Part shown: piece by piece, positions 1 to 6,952 of the stretch
How positions within the stretch are numbered: position 1 is the first letter of the stretch
How the letters are laid out: each line of letters begins with the position of its first letter
NCBI GenBank assembly: GCA_002389465.1
Contig: DGOT01000170.1
Coordinates: 1 to 8,842 of the forward strand
Reading direction: 5' to 3'
Source of the DNA: Bacteroidales bacterium UBA4459
GTDB taxonomy: Bacteria; Bacteroidota; Bacteroidia; Bacteroidales; F082
DNA: 8,842 nt
Position numbers and translations under genes: made by a program
The notes under the pieces: model-generated
What the model was told of the DNA's origin: nothing
Database searches by the model: none
What the model saw: only the letters and a program-made list of their open reading frames with translations

Positions 1-162
1 ATTCTTGCAATCGTCTTTTTTAGACTTTTTTGCTTTTTTATCTTTATCGTTATCAATAACCTGATTTGTGTTGATTATACCAGTTGTCATGGCTAAGCTG
101 GAGAATGTTATAGTTCCAAAAAAAATCAAACTAAAACTTAATGCTACTATTCTTTTCTTCAT
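1..162 (-). CDS. small exported lysine-rich protein, C-terminus beyond window edge (partial)
   Basis: Reading leftwards from an ATG at 162 gives 54 uninterrupted codons that run off the left edge in frame. Residues 1-24 look like a Sec signal peptide: a basic start (MKKR), a hydrophobic stretch rich in F, I and L, and a likely cleavage after SSLA. The visible mature part is short and highly charged, dense in Lys and Asp (about residues 38-54), with one Cys at position 52. I do not recognise a family. The leader is AT-rich with a weak purine stretch (AGAGAAAG) about 8 nt before the ATG. A TATTTTTG promoter-like element lies about 40 nt upstream, and the tandem TGTTAA boxes lie just beyond it. 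That places the gene divergent from the kinase/regulator operon, possibly under the same regulator. The signal peptide and phase support a real gene; its function and full length cannot be told. Confidence 0.6.
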   Translation of the reverse strand, partial: MKKRIVALSFSLIFFGTITFSSLAMTTGIINTNQVIDNDKDKKAKKSKKDDCKN

Positions 163-201
163 TTTATTTCTTTCTCTTACAGTTAATATTATCTTTCGCA
201 A

Positions 202-209
202 CAAAAATA
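202..209 (-). promoter_or_regulatory. candidate Bacteroidota -7 promoter element for the small exported protein
   Basis: On the minus strand this octamer reads TATTTTTG, an exact match to the Bacteroidota -7 consensus TAnnTTTG. It would give an untranslated leader of roughly 30-35 nt before the ATG at 162. No clean -33 TTTG is present; CTTG at 228-225 is the nearest candidate, with shorter than usual spacing. The -33 position lies against the first TGTTAA box, which would suit an activator-dependent promoter. Such octamers occur often by chance in AT-rich DNA. Confidence 0.4.
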
Positions 210-230
210 GATGAGAAAAATCAGCAAGTG

Positions 231-268
231 TGTTAAGTGCATGTTAAAAACTGTTAACTATTTGTTAA
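231..268. promoter_or_regulatory. four helically phased TGTTAA direct repeats, candidate response-regulator operator
   Basis: Exact TGTTAA hexamers start at 231, 242, 252 and 263, so the steps are 11, 10 and 11 bp, about one DNA turn each. A further partial match, AGTTAA, lies at 181-186, 50 bp before the first box. OmpR/PhoB-family regulators bind as head-to-tail dimers to direct repeats with about an 11-bp period. On the other strand the box reads TTAACA, which resembles the half-site of Bacillus PhoP, a member of the same family. The block sits between two divergent promoters, next to an operon encoding an OmpR-type regulator, so autoregulation is the simplest reading. That this particular regulator binds here is inference. 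Confidence 0.65.
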
Positions 269-296
269 TTTATACTTAGTGCTCTGTTCCAAAGGC

Positions 297-304
297 TAAA
301 TTTG
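297..304 (+). promoter_or_regulatory. candidate -7 promoter element for the two-component operon
   Basis: TAAATTTG matches the Bacteroidota TAnnTTTG consensus exactly and lies 28 bp after the last TGTTAA box. A clear -33 TTTG is missing (TTAG at 276-279 at best), as is common for activator-dependent promoters. The problem is distance: transcription starting just downstream would leave only a few bases before the ATG at 315. Either the transcript is nearly leaderless or the true promoter lies further upstream. Confidence 0.3.
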
Positions 305-314
305 AGTGAGATTT

Positions 315-1592
315 ATGAAAAAGAAAGCCATCATACTAATTATTGTTCTTGCTGCCGCATCGTTGGTTGGTATTGTGCTGACGCAATTGTACTGGGTGAA
401 AAAGGCTTATGAATTAAAGGAGGAGCAGTTTGATAATAGTGTCAGGATTGCTGTAAAAACAATTATAAACCAGTTTCTTGAACAAAAAAACGATTCGGTG
501 TTTAAACAGAATCTGGCAATTTTAAAATGCCGGAAAACGAAACTTGATGTCACCGATATTGTGATACCGGAACAACTGGATTCATTAATGCATGATGAAC
601 TGGGATCTATGGCGATTGACAGCAATTATTACTATGCCTTGTACAAAAGACAAAGCAATAAATTTGTAACAGGTAGATATGAAGGGTTTGAAAAACAATT
701 GGCAGAATCAAGGTTTCAGTTCTCTGTTGCCGGGCTATACAGACCCGGCGATTACTATTTAGCTATTTACTTTCCCGGAAAAGTTCATCATTTGATGCAT
801 CAGATGGAATTGTGGCTGGTGCTTTCCATTGTTTTTGTAATAATCCTTATTGCCACCTTTGTTTCTGTGATCTTTACCATCGTACGCCAGACGAAACTAT
901 CCGAATTGAAAAACGATTTTATCAATAACCTGACGCATGAGTTCAAAACACCGATTGCCACATCTTCATTAGCTGCTGAAATGCTTCTGCGGTCCGAGAT
1001 GGAACACAATCCCGGGAAAATTAAAAAATACGCTACCGTTATTTTGGATGAAAACCACAGGCTGCAAAAGCAATTGGATCAAATGTTGCAATTGGCGGCA
1101 CTGAAGATAGGCCGGTTGAAATACCGTTTATTAAAGGTGGACGTACACAAACTCATTAATAATGTTATTGCAAGTTTTGATTTAAGGATAAAAGAAAACA
1201 AGATTAGCCTGGAAACGCATCTGATCGCTAAAAATCATAACATTGTAGGTGATAAGGAGCACCTTCAGAATGTTTTTTTTAATCTGGTTGACAATGCGAT
1301 CAAGTATTCACCCGTTAATCCAGTTATTAAGATCAGCACATGGAATGTTGATAACGGTATCATGATCAGGGTGGAAGATAACGGTATCGGCATTAAAAAA
1401 GAATACCAGAAGGAGATTTTTAAGAACCTGTATCGTGTACCTACAGGAAATATTCATGAGACAAGAGGATTTGGATTAGGCTTGTATTATGTTAAGACCG
1501 TTGTTGATCAACATAGTGGTCATATCCACGTGGTCAGCCAGGTAGGTACAGGTTCAAAATTCAATCTCTTTTTACCCTTTAAAATTCAATAA
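315..1592 (+). CDS. membrane sensor histidine kinase, RprX-like partner of the downstream regulator
   Basis: This is a 425-residue inner-membrane sensor kinase that should autophosphorylate on His and pass the phosphate to the regulator encoded next. Transmembrane helix 1 spans about residues 3-25. An extracytoplasmic segment of about 140 residues with no recognised domain follows, then helix 2 at about 167-190. No HAMP domain fits: the phospho-acceptor His208 in HEFKTP comes only about 17 residues after helix 2. The HATPase domain shows the N box (NLVDNAIKYSP, about 323-333), the G1 box (DNGIGI, from Asp355) and the G2 box (GFGLGL, 385-390). An upstream GTG at 306 is in frame, but ATG 315 is preferred because it opens directly into MKKK plus helix 1. 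The sensed signal is unknown. The partner resembles Bacteroides RprY, so this is the RprX-position gene. From memory, RprX itself is longer, so no symbol is given. Confidence 0.93.
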   Translation: MKKKAIILIIVLAAASLVGIVLTQLYWVKKAYELKEEQFDNSVRIAVKTIINQFLEQKNDSVFKQNLAILKCRKTKLDVTDIVIPEQLDSLMHDELGSMAIDSNYYYALYKRQSNKFVTGRYEGFEKQLAESRFQFSVAGLYRPGDYYLAIYFPGKVHHLMHQMELWLVLSIVFVIILIATFVSVIFTIVRQTKLSELKNDFINNLTHEFKTPIATSSLAAEMLLRSEMEHNPGKIKKYATVILDENHRLQKQLDQMLQLAALKIGRLKYRLLKVDVHKLINNVIASFDLRIKENKISLETHLIAKNHNIVGDKEHLQNVFFNLVDNAIKYSPVNPVIKISTWNVDNGIMIRVEDNGIGIKKEYQKEIFKNLYRVPTGNIHETRGFGLGLYYVKTVVDQHSGHIHVVSQVGTGSKFNLFLPFKIQ

Positions 1593-1594
1593 AG

Positions 1595-2329
1595 ATGCAG
1601 GAAAAAAAAGGAAAAGCACGCATATTATTCGTCGAAGATGACGCAAACTTAAGTATGATCTTGCAGGATTACCTTGAGATGGTAGGATTCAATGTTGACC
1701 CTGCCCAAGACGGGGAGGTTGGCTACAGTCTGTTTAAAAAGAATGAGTACGACCTGGTTCTGCTTGACGTAATGATGCCCAAAAAAGACGGGTTTACTTT
1801 AGCAAAAGAAATCAGAGCCAAACGACATAATGTTCCGATCCTTTTTTTAACGGCCAGAAATCTTAAAGAAGACCGTATTCAGGGCTTCCAGTACGGTTGT
1901 GATGATTATATAACAAAACCTTTCAGTACGGAAGAGTTGAATCTGAGAATAAAAGCTATCCTACGCCGTTGTGCGGCCGCAAAGATGATGGATGTAAAAA
2001 TTGATGAGGAGTTTAAGATTGGAAAGTTTACATTCGACTGCAAAAACCTTTTGTTGAAAAGTGAGGGAGAAGAAAAGAAACTAACAAAAAAAGAATCAGA
2101 GTTGCTTAAGCTACTGTGCATAAACAAAAATGCCCTGTTGCCGCGTGAAGAAGCACTGGAAAAAATTTGGGGTGAGAATGACTATTTTATCGGGCGCAGC
2201 ATGGATGTATTCATCACCAAATTAAGAAAGTACCTTAGCACTGATCCGGATGTAAGAATCATCAACGTACATGGGATTGGCTTTAAACTGGAAATTCAGG
2301 AAAAAAGCATCGAAGAAAAACACAGTTGA
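1595..2329 (+). CDS. rprY: OmpR-family response regulator, RprY-like
   Basis: This is a 244-residue DNA-binding response regulator. The receiver domain (about 8-125) has the acidic pocket Glu14-Asp15-Asp16, phospho-acceptor Asp58 in LLDVMMPKKDG, the switch Thr86 and the conserved Lys108 in TKPF. The C-terminal winged helix (about 140-234) has the conserved start LTKKESELL, a recognition helix around RSMDVFITKLRKYL (201-214) and a wing ending NVHGIGFKL. The pattern MMPKKDGFTLA together with RSMDVFITKLRK closely recalls Bacteroides RprY. Its ATG lies 2 nt after the kinase stop with no separate Shine-Dalgarno site, so the genes are surely co-transcribed and probably translationally coupled. The phased TGTTAA boxes upstream of the operon are the obvious candidate binding site. 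Its regulon here is unknown. The gene converges on the peptidase gene with 8 bp between stop codons. Confidence 0.92.
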   Translation: MQEKKGKARILFVEDDANLSMILQDYLEMVGFNVDPAQDGEVGYSLFKKNEYDLVLLDVMMPKKDGFTLAKEIRAKRHNVPILFLTARNLKEDRIQGFQYGCDDYITKPFSTEELNLRIKAILRRCAAAKMMDVKIDEEFKIGKFTFDCKNLLLKSEGEEKKLTKKESELLKLLCINKNALLPREEALEKIWGENDYFIGRSMDVFITKLRKYLSTDPDVRIINVHGIGFKLEIQEKSIEEKHS

Positions 2330-2337
2330 GTTAAAAT

Positions 2338-4467
2338 TTATTGTGTAATCCCCAGCAGATAAAGCATAAAAACATACTCCAGAGCTGTTTCTTTATGCGC
2401 TTCAAATCTTCCGGAAGCTCCTCCGTGGCCAAAATCCATATTAGTCTTGAGCAAGAGTAAACTGTCATCGGTTTTCATGTCACGCAGTTTGGCTACCCAT
2501 TTGGCAGGTTCCCAGTATTGCACTTGGCTGTCATGCAATCCGGTTGTCACCAGCATATTCGGGTAAGCCTTTGCCTCAACATTGTCATAGGGTGAGTACG
2601 ATAACATATATTCATAATACTCTTTTTCGTTCGGGTTGCCCCATTCATCATATTCGCCGGTTGTTAGCGGAATACTCTCATCAAGCATGGTAGTAACAAC
2701 ATCTACAAAAGGAACAGCTGCAATAACACCTTCGAAAAGTTGGGGCTCATAATTAATCACAGCTCCAATCAGCAAACCACCTGCACTTCCTCCGTAGCCA
2801 AATAACTTATTTGAGGAAGTGTATTTATTTTCAATTAAATATCTGGCACAATCAATAAAATCAAAAAATGTGTTTTTCTTTTTCAGTAGTTTACCATCTT
2901 CATACCATTGCCGCCCTAATTCTTCACCACCTCTGATGTGGGCAATAGCAATGGCAAAACCGCGGTTGAGCAAGCTCAGACGAGAAGAGCTGAAGTAAGA
3001 CTCAACACTGTAACCGTATGAACCGTAACCGTAGATCATCAGCGGTTGTGAGCCGTCTTTTTTGAACCCTTTCCTGTAAATAATTGATACCGGAACTTCA
3101 ACCCCATCACGCGCAGGGGCATACCGCCTTTCTGTAATATAATCAGACGAATTGTAATCGCCCAAAACTTCCTGCTGCTTAAGTAAAACTGAAGCACGGG
3201 TTACCATGTTATAATCATATACGGATTCAGGTGTTTTTAATGAAGTAAATCCATACCGCAGACTTTTGCTGTAATAATCGGGATTGTTTGATGTGTAGGC
3301 ATAATAGTCATCTTCATCAAATGTTATGTAATGGTCGCTGTTCTCTTTAGTGTCATACACCCTGAATTTTATAAGACCGTTTTTTCTTTCGGCAAGAACA
3401 TAATAGTTCTCAAATACACTGACATATTCAAATAGGACATCATCCCTGTTGGGAATTATCTCAGTCCAGTTATCCAGTTCGGTTTTATTTTCAGGGGCTT
3501 CCATAAGCCTGAAGTTTTTAGCTTTGTAGTTGGTTCTTACCAGCCATCTGTTTCCCTGGTGAGAGATGTTGTATTCGATACCATGTCTTCTTTTTTGAAA
3601 GAGTTTGAATACGCCTGTGGGCTGTGCGGCATCAAGAACTCTGTATTCAGAGGTGAGTGTGCTTTCCGACCCGATCACAAGATATTTCTCCGATTTTGTT
3701 TTATAAACATAAGTATTGTAAGTGGGGTCCGTTTCGTGATACACTACCTCGTTGTTTTTCACATTTTGACCTAAGCAGTGTCTTAATATTTTATATGGAC
3801 GAAGTGTTTCGTCTTTAATGGCATAAAAAATAGTTTTATTGTCGTTTGCCCAGGTAACATTTCCAGAGGTATTGGGAATGCTCTCTTCGTAAACTTCACC
3901 TGTTTTCAGATTTTTAAAATGCAGGGTGTATTTCCGGCGGCTGACGGTGTCTACACTATACACAAGCATTTCATTATCCGGACTCACTTCCCAACTTCCA
4001 ATCTGGAAGAAGGCATGACCTTCAGCCATTTTATTTCCGTCAAGCATCACCTCTTCCGGGGCATCTGTTGCCAGAGTCTTACGGCAATATACCGGATATT
4101 CTTTTCCTTCTTCATACCGGGTGTAATAGGCATATCCGTTTACAGTATAGGGTACAGACATATCCGTTTGCTTGATGCGCGAAATAATTTCTTTATATAT
4201 TTTTTCCTGAAACTTTTCCGTTCCTTTCAGCATTTCTTCGGTATAGGCATTTTCAGCTTTAAGGTATTCAATTACTTCAGGATTATCACGTTGGTTGAGC
4301 CAATAGTAATTGTCCACTCTTTCATGGCCTTGTTCGTTAAATACTTTTTCCGTTTTTTTTGCTACAGGGGCTTTCATAGGTTTCTCTTTTTGTTGATTGC
4401 ATCCGTTAAAAATTAATAAGCTGAGTACCGGAAAAAGATACCATTTCAGGTTGTTCATTAAGTACAT
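2338..4467 (-). CDS. ptrB: oligopeptidase B-like S9 serine peptidase with lipoprotein signal
   Basis: This is a 709-residue prolyl-oligopeptidase-family enzyme of the oligopeptidase B (protease II) type, which cleaves short peptides after Lys or Arg. The N-terminal segment (VDNYYWLNQRDNPEV, about 51-65) is typical of oligopeptidase B. The middle (about 95-440) should be the beta-propeller that gates access. The C-terminal alpha/beta hydrolase has Ser561 in GGSAGG, Asp646 in GLHDSQV and His681 in FGHGG, the expected triad order and spacing. Unlike the cytosolic E. coli enzyme, it begins with a hydrophobic stretch ending FNGC, so Cys23 is a likely lipidation site and the enzyme probably sits in the envelope. 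Phe at -3 is not the commonest lipobox residue. ATG at 4458 (residue 4) is an equally possible start and keeps the whole signal; neither start has a Shine-Dalgarno site. The gene follows the TonB-dependent receptor by 19 bp on the same strand, suggesting one operon. Confidence 0.92.
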   Translation of the reverse strand: MYLMNNLKWYLFPVLSLLIFNGCNQQKEKPMKAPVAKKTEKVFNEQGHERVDNYYWLNQRDNPEVIEYLKAENAYTEEMLKGTEKFQEKIYKEIISRIKQTDMSVPYTVNGYAYYTRYEEGKEYPVYCRKTLATDAPEEVMLDGNKMAEGHAFFQIGSWEVSPDNEMLVYSVDTVSRRKYTLHFKNLKTGEVYEESIPNTSGNVTWANDNKTIFYAIKDETLRPYKILRHCLGQNVKNNEVVYHETDPTYNTYVYKTKSEKYLVIGSESTLTSEYRVLDAAQPTGVFKLFQKRRHGIEYNISHQGNRWLVRTNYKAKNFRLMEAPENKTELDNWTEIIPNRDDVLFEYVSVFENYYVLAERKNGLIKFRVYDTKENSDHYITFDEDDYYAYTSNNPDYYSKSLRYGFTSLKTPESVYDYNMVTRASVLLKQQEVLGDYNSSDYITERRYAPARDGVEVPVSIIYRKGFKKDGSQPLMIYGYGSYGYSVESYFSSSRLSLLNRGFAIAIAHIRGGEELGRQWYEDGKLLKKKNTFFDFIDCARYLIENKYTSSNKLFGYGGSAGGLLIGAVINYEPQLFEGVIAAVPFVDVVTTMLDESIPLTTGEYDEWGNPNEKEYYEYMLSYSPYDNVEAKAYPNMLVTTGLHDSQVQYWEPAKWVAKLRDMKTDDSLLLLKTNMDFGHGGASGRFEAHKETALEYVFMLYLLGITQ

Positions 4468-4486
4468 AGTTGAAAAGTATTAGAGT

Positions 4487-6820
4487 TTAAAAATAGAAAT
4501 TCAATCCAAGACTTGGCATAATGGGAAGTTGATATACAATTTCATTTGTGATCAAATCAATATAAAATATATTCTCCTGATTATAAACGTTAATAACGCT
4601 CAGGTCGAGTACAAATTTTGTGCGGGCGCCGAGATAGAAATTCTTTTTAATGTCAATGTCAAGCCGATGATACGTAGGCAGCCTTCCACCGAATAACTCG
4701 CCGTAGATAATCCCTAATTGCCCGTTTTCATTGGGGTAATCGCTGTTCACACCATCTGCAAATGTAAGGTGCTCATAAAATCCCTGAACCTGTGTAAACG
4801 GAAATCCGGTTCCGAAGTTCCACCTGACACTAAATTCCCATTGCTTTTTAGGACCGGTAACATACGAAAAAATAAAGTTTATGTTATGCCTCCTGTCAAA
4901 GTGTGGTGTATAGGTTACAATCTCGCCCTGAATATTTTCGTACTCCCGGTGTACAAACCCCAACGAGTAAACAAACCACATATATATTTTTTTATAATCG
5001 TATTGCATGGATAAATCAAGACCATAAGCATTGCCCTTTTCAACGATAAAATCCTTAACCTGCGTATCAGGAGTTCCCGGAGGAGCGTCTTCCTCGTTAA
5101 ATAATTTAAACCGGTTGATGTTGGTTAGTTGCGGATAGTATTTGTAGTAACCTTCAATGTTCAGGTTTAGGGATCTGCCCAAATCAATTTCGGTGCCCAG
5201 AATCAAGTGATCCGATTTCTGGAGTTTGGTTTTAACATCTTCTCCGTTATATGTGGCGGGTAGGTTCTCCGGGCCCGACAAAAAGCCATAAAACAAGTTG
5301 ACTACATCACGATCGGAAGTGGCGGAGATTAGATTCTGAGAGTACATGCCCCCGGCAAATTTTAACCTGAATCTATCCGTTACATTGTATTTTATCGATA
5401 GGCGGGGTTCGGGCGAAACCTCCGATAGTGAAGCATACCACTGCAAGCGAAAACCGGGTTCGATGATGAACTTCCCTATAATCGCTTTGTATTTAGCATA
5501 CAGTCCCAGTTGTGTGGTATTTTCGGTAAGATTGGTTTTTCTTCCGCCCGTAATCAGGCTGAACTCGTATTCAGTGCGGTAGCCTTCCAACTCGACGCCG
5601 TATTTCAAGCTGTTTTTGCCTAAAAAGTAGGTAAAATCCAACCCGCCATTAAACCCGTTGATCAGGCTGCGCTTTTGATTTAAAGCTGTAGAACTTATAT
5701 TACTCTCATACTGAGAATAGGCAAAGATTCCTTCGATAAGAACAGGCGATTTACCAGGGATGACAACAAAATTAACGCCTCCTCCAAACGAATTCCATCC
5801 GTAACTTGAAATGGCGTTGTAATTATCCACTTTATCGTTGAAACTGAATCCGAAAAAACTGACTTTGCTTCCATTTCCGCTGTTTAGTGAGATCTTTCCG
5901 TAAAAATCATTGAAGTTGAAAGGAAGCCCGTCTTCATCAACATACGAATAGAGGGATTTGGACGTCTGTTCAAGATAAGAGCTTTTATATGAAAGAATAA
6001 AGGAAACACTTCCGCTTTCCGGTGACTTTTGTTTCGAAAGAGGTCCTTCGAGTAATGCCCTGGCGCCAAAAGTGGATGCACCAACAGAACCGGATAACCT
6101 TTTTTTATTCCCGTCTTTATACGTGATGTCCATGATAGAGGAAATCCGTCCGCCGTATTCGGCATTGAAACCCCCGGTATAAACATCGGCACTTCGGATA
6201 ACATCAGTTTCCAGTACCGAAAACAAACCGATGGAATGGAACGGGTTATAAATGGTCATTCCGTCCAGGATTACTTTGTTTTGAATCGGGGAGCCTCCTC
6301 TTACATAGAACTGTCCTCCCTGGTCGCCTGTAAAGATCACACCGGGTACCACTTGCAGATACTGGGCAAAATCAGCCTGCCCGCCAACCGAAGGGATTTG
6401 CTTGATATCTTTTGGGGTTACTTTTACAACCGATGTTTTTGTTTCGGTACGTGCTTCAATCCGTTCGGCATTGATCTCAACAGTTTCCAGCTTTACTGAC
6501 GATTCTTTTAGGCTGAAATTTTTATTAATGATCCCGGATGGTTGCAGCGTAACGGGCATCTGTACTGTGTCGAAACCGAGATAGGTTACTATAAGTAAAT
6601 ACTCTCCGGGAGGTATCCTGGAGATTAAATAATAACCGTTGTTATCAGTAGATGCACCGTATGTGGTTCCTTTTAGATAGACATTGGAGAATATGGCCGG
6701 TTCTCCTGATTCCTCTTCGTATATAAACCCTCTTACAGTTGCTTCCTGTGCATTTAAGATAAAAGGAAACAATAGGATAAACAAAAGGAAAATGTTGAAA
6801 TTAGGTTGCCTCGTATTCAT
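4487..6820 (-). CDS. TonB-dependent outer-membrane receptor with carboxypeptidase-regulatory-like domain
   Basis: This is a 777-residue outer-membrane active transporter powered by TonB-ExbBD. The signal peptide has a hydrophobic core rich in F, L and I and a likely cut after FILNA. Residues about 28-104 form the CarboxypepD_reg-like fold common in Bacteroidota receptors (ATVRGFIYEEESGEP through NGYYLISRIPPGEYLL). A TonB-box-like TVEINAER follows at about 113-120. The plug domain (about 131-234) carries QFYVRGGSPIQNKVILDG and FNAEYGGRISSIMD. The rest is beta-barrel, ending in an aromatic LNFYF. ATG 6820 is chosen over the in-frame ATG at 6847: it gives a normal-length n-region and has GGA about 6 nt upstream. 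The 6847 start would give a 786-residue product. No SusD-like gene is adjacent, so this is not a classic Sus pair. The downstream peptidase suggests a peptide or protein ligand, but the substrate cannot be read from sequence. Confidence 0.92.
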   Translation of the reverse strand: MNTRQPNFNIFLLFILLFPFILNAQEATVRGFIYEEESGEPAIFSNVYLKGTTYGASTDNNGYYLISRIPPGEYLLIVTYLGFDTVQMPVTLQPSGIINKNFSLKESSVKLETVEINAERIEARTETKTSVVKVTPKDIKQIPSVGGQADFAQYLQVVPGVIFTGDQGGQFYVRGGSPIQNKVILDGMTIYNPFHSIGLFSVLETDVIRSADVYTGGFNAEYGGRISSIMDITYKDGNKKRLSGSVGASTFGARALLEGPLSKQKSPESGSVSFILSYKSSYLEQTSKSLYSYVDEDGLPFNFNDFYGKISLNSGNGSKVSFFGFSFNDKVDNYNAISSYGWNSFGGGVNFVVIPGKSPVLIEGIFAYSQYESNISSTALNQKRSLINGFNGGLDFTYFLGKNSLKYGVELEGYRTEYEFSLITGGRKTNLTENTTQLGLYAKYKAIIGKFIIEPGFRLQWYASLSEVSPEPRLSIKYNVTDRFRLKFAGGMYSQNLISATSDRDVVNLFYGFLSGPENLPATYNGEDVKTKLQKSDHLILGTEIDLGRSLNLNIEGYYKYYPQLTNINRFKLFNEEDAPPGTPDTQVKDFIVEKGNAYGLDLSMQYDYKKIYMWFVYSLGFVHREYENIQGEIVTYTPHFDRRHNINFIFSYVTGPKKQWEFSVRWNFGTGFPFTQVQGFYEHLTFADGVNSDYPNENGQLGIIYGELFGGRLPTYHRLDIDIKKNFYLGARTKFVLDLSVINVYNQENIFYIDLITNEIVYQLPIMPSLGLNFYF

Positions 6821-6952
6821 ATGATTCCGATTCTTGTAAAGTTGCATGCAAAGTAATTAAAAATGTGACTTGATAGCATGACGTTTGACCGATTATTTCA
6901 TGAGAAATGATATAATTTGTAATTTTATAAACTATTGTACGTCATTTATTAT
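6821..6952. promoter_or_regulatory. divergent promoter region between receptor and C1 peptidase genes
   Basis: This 132-bp AT-rich stretch must hold the promoters of both divergent genes. Near-consensus elements are TAATTTTA at 6920-6927 (plus strand, about 25 nt before the peptidase ATG) and TACTTTG at 6849-6855 read on the minus strand, with a one-base rather than two-base spacer, about 30 nt before the receptor ATG at 6820. Neither has a good -33 partner. A small inverted repeat, ATTTC-ATGA-GAAAT, lies at 6895-6908, near the middle. A 7-bp inverted pair, ATGACGT/ACGTCAT, lies at 6878-6884 and 6939-6945. No TGTTAA boxes occur here. The individual sites are weak guesses. Confidence 0.3.

Noticed and set aside
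306..314. GTG start at 306 for the histidine kinase
   Set aside because: It would add only three residues and overlap the promoter-like TTTG; ATG 315 opens a standard membrane signal.
3919..4416. 165-codon open frame antisense to the S9 peptidase
   Set aside because: It lies wholly inside a well-supported gene on the other strand; its product is an F/I/H-rich shadow translation with no recognisable domain.
2338..4467. Prolyl oligopeptidase or dipeptidyl peptidase IV as the identity of the S9 enzyme
   Set aside because: The N-terminal DNYYWL segment and the spacing of Ser561, Asp646 and His681 fit oligopeptidase B better; strict specificity remains untested.
5884..6204. 106-codon open frame on the minus strand inside the receptor gene in another frame
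   Set aside because: It overlaps the conserved plug and barrel coding region; the receptor frame is clearly the real one.
4487..6820. A SusC/SusD polysaccharide utilisation locus
   Set aside because: No SusD-like lipoprotein, glycoside hydrolase or hybrid regulator is present; the neighbouring gene is a peptidase.
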